From Bacillus sp. FJAT-49736 (GTDB lineage Bacteria; Bacillota; Bacilli; Bacillales; Bacillaceae_C), in NCBI RefSeq assembly GCF_018343615.1, contig NZ_JAGYPI010000001.1:682001-746000 (forward strand): DNA of 64,000 nt. Reading direction: 5' to 3'. The position numbers and the translations under genes are program-made. The notes under the pieces are model-generated. The model was not told the origin of the DNA, ran no database searches, and saw only the letters and a program-made list of their open reading frames with translations. Of the stretch, positions 63,588 to 64,000 are shown one piece after another. The number at the start of each line of letters is the position of its first letter. The stretch's first letter is position 1.

Positions 63588-64000
63588 TTGAGAAATTTGC
63601 TATCTATGTCAGATCTTTCAGTTGCAGAAATTTTAGATATTTTACGAGAAGCTGAATATTTTTCGAAAGGCGCGGGTTGGAAGCCGATGCAGCAAACGTT
63701 TGCTGTCAATATGTTTTATGAGCCAAGTACGAGAACAAAGAGCAGCTTTGATGTTGCTGAGAAAAAGTTAGGATTAGAGGTTATACCATTTGATGTGAAT
63801 TTCTCTAGTGTTACAAAAGGGGAATCACTGTACGATACATTAAAGCTTTTTGAAGTAATTGGGGCAAATATCGCGGTTATCAGGCATCCGGTTGATCTTT
63901 ACTACAAAGATCTTGTTGGAAAAGTAAATATCCCAATCATTAATGGTGGAGATGGATGTGGACAGCACCCAACTCAATCCCTTCTAGATTTATTTACGAT
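63588..64000 (+). CDS. pyrB: Aspartate carbamoyltransferase catalytic subunit PyrB (partial)
   Basis: First committed step of pyrimidine synthesis: carbamoyl phosphate plus aspartate to carbamoyl aspartate. TTG start at 63588 behind GGGAGGA. The 137 residues seen contain the carbamoyl phosphate motif S47-T-R-T50 (YEPSTRTKSSF), K77-G-E (SVTKGESLYDT) and H127-P-T-Q (GDGCGQHPTQSLLDL), with no frame break. The gene runs off the right edge. Position after pyrP and the attenuator agree with the B. subtilis operon. Confidence 0.97.
   Translation, partial: MRNLLSMSDLSVAEILDILREAEYFSKGAGWKPMQQTFAVNMFYEPSTRTKSSFDVAEKKLGLEVIPFDVNFSSVTKGESLYDTLKLFEVIGANIAVIRHPVDLYYKDLVGKVNIPIINGGDGCGQHPTQSLLDLFT

Overview
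The window is chromosomal DNA of an AT-rich, endospore-forming member of the Bacillaceae. The evidence is the sporulation genes (spoVD, spoVE, spoIIGA-sigE, sigG, ylbJ, ylbO), the bacillithiol gene bshC, the T-box and PyrR attenuators, and gene order that follows Bacillus subtilis from ctaA to pyrB almost gene for gene. The genus cannot be fixed from the sequence alone. Nearly all of it is conserved core genome. I see no prophage, transposase, CRISPR array, tRNA or rRNA.

Layout. 1-7.5 kb: caa3-type cytochrome c oxidase and its assembly genes (ctaA partial and divergent; ctaB, ctaCDEF, ctaG, and a DUF420/CtaM-type gene). 7.5-22.1 kb: the ylb cluster (ylbA, ylbC, ylbD, ylbE, ylbF, ylbG, rsmD, coaD, ylbJ, ylbK, ylbM/tmcAL, ylbN, rpmF, ylbO, ylbP), with some lineage-specific genes (PaaI thioesterase, lipoprotein, stalk-domain membrane protein) and a small sporulation RNA, csfG, read from the minus strand between ylbG and rsmD. 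22.1-25.5 kb: a three-gene biotin-dependent acyl-CoA carboxylase operon preceded by a cre-like site. 25.6-28.8 kb: panE, a DUF3397 gene and bshC. 28.9-47.9 kb: the division and cell-wall cluster mraZ-rsmH-ftsL-pbpB-spoVD-murE-(murF-like fragment)-mraY-murD-spoVE-murG-divIB-ylxW-ylxX-sbp-ftsA-ftsZ. 48.1-50.9 kb: spoIIGA-sigE and sigG. 51.0-55.8 kb: ylmC-ylmD-ylmE-sepF-ylmG-ylmH-divIVA. 55.8-60.9 kb: T-box-controlled ileS, ylyA, lspA, rluD-type ylyB. 60.9-64 kb: the start of the pyr operon (pyrR, pyrP, partial pyrB), with a PyrR attenuator before each gene.

The genes form a few working units: terminal respiration with haem A synthesis; peptidoglycan precursor synthesis, septation and pole marking; the switch from vegetative division to sporulation; and pyrimidine supply. 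Several control sites can be read directly: a Spo0A-type spoIIG promoter with the unusual 22-bp spacer, a sigma-H-like promoter before ftsA, two nearly identical forespore-type promoters (sigG and csfG), a phased MraZ operator, an Ile T-box and three PyrR attenuators.

Less ordinary features are a MurF N-terminal-domain-only gene in the murF slot, a probable CTG start for ylbC, a dispersed family of intergenic repeats (one copy tandemly duplicated with a 166-bp period in front of pyrB), a structured inverted repeat before lspA, and the absence of ylbB, ylbL, murB, bpr and ylmA/ylmB from their B. subtilis positions. I did not find a clearly new multi-gene system.
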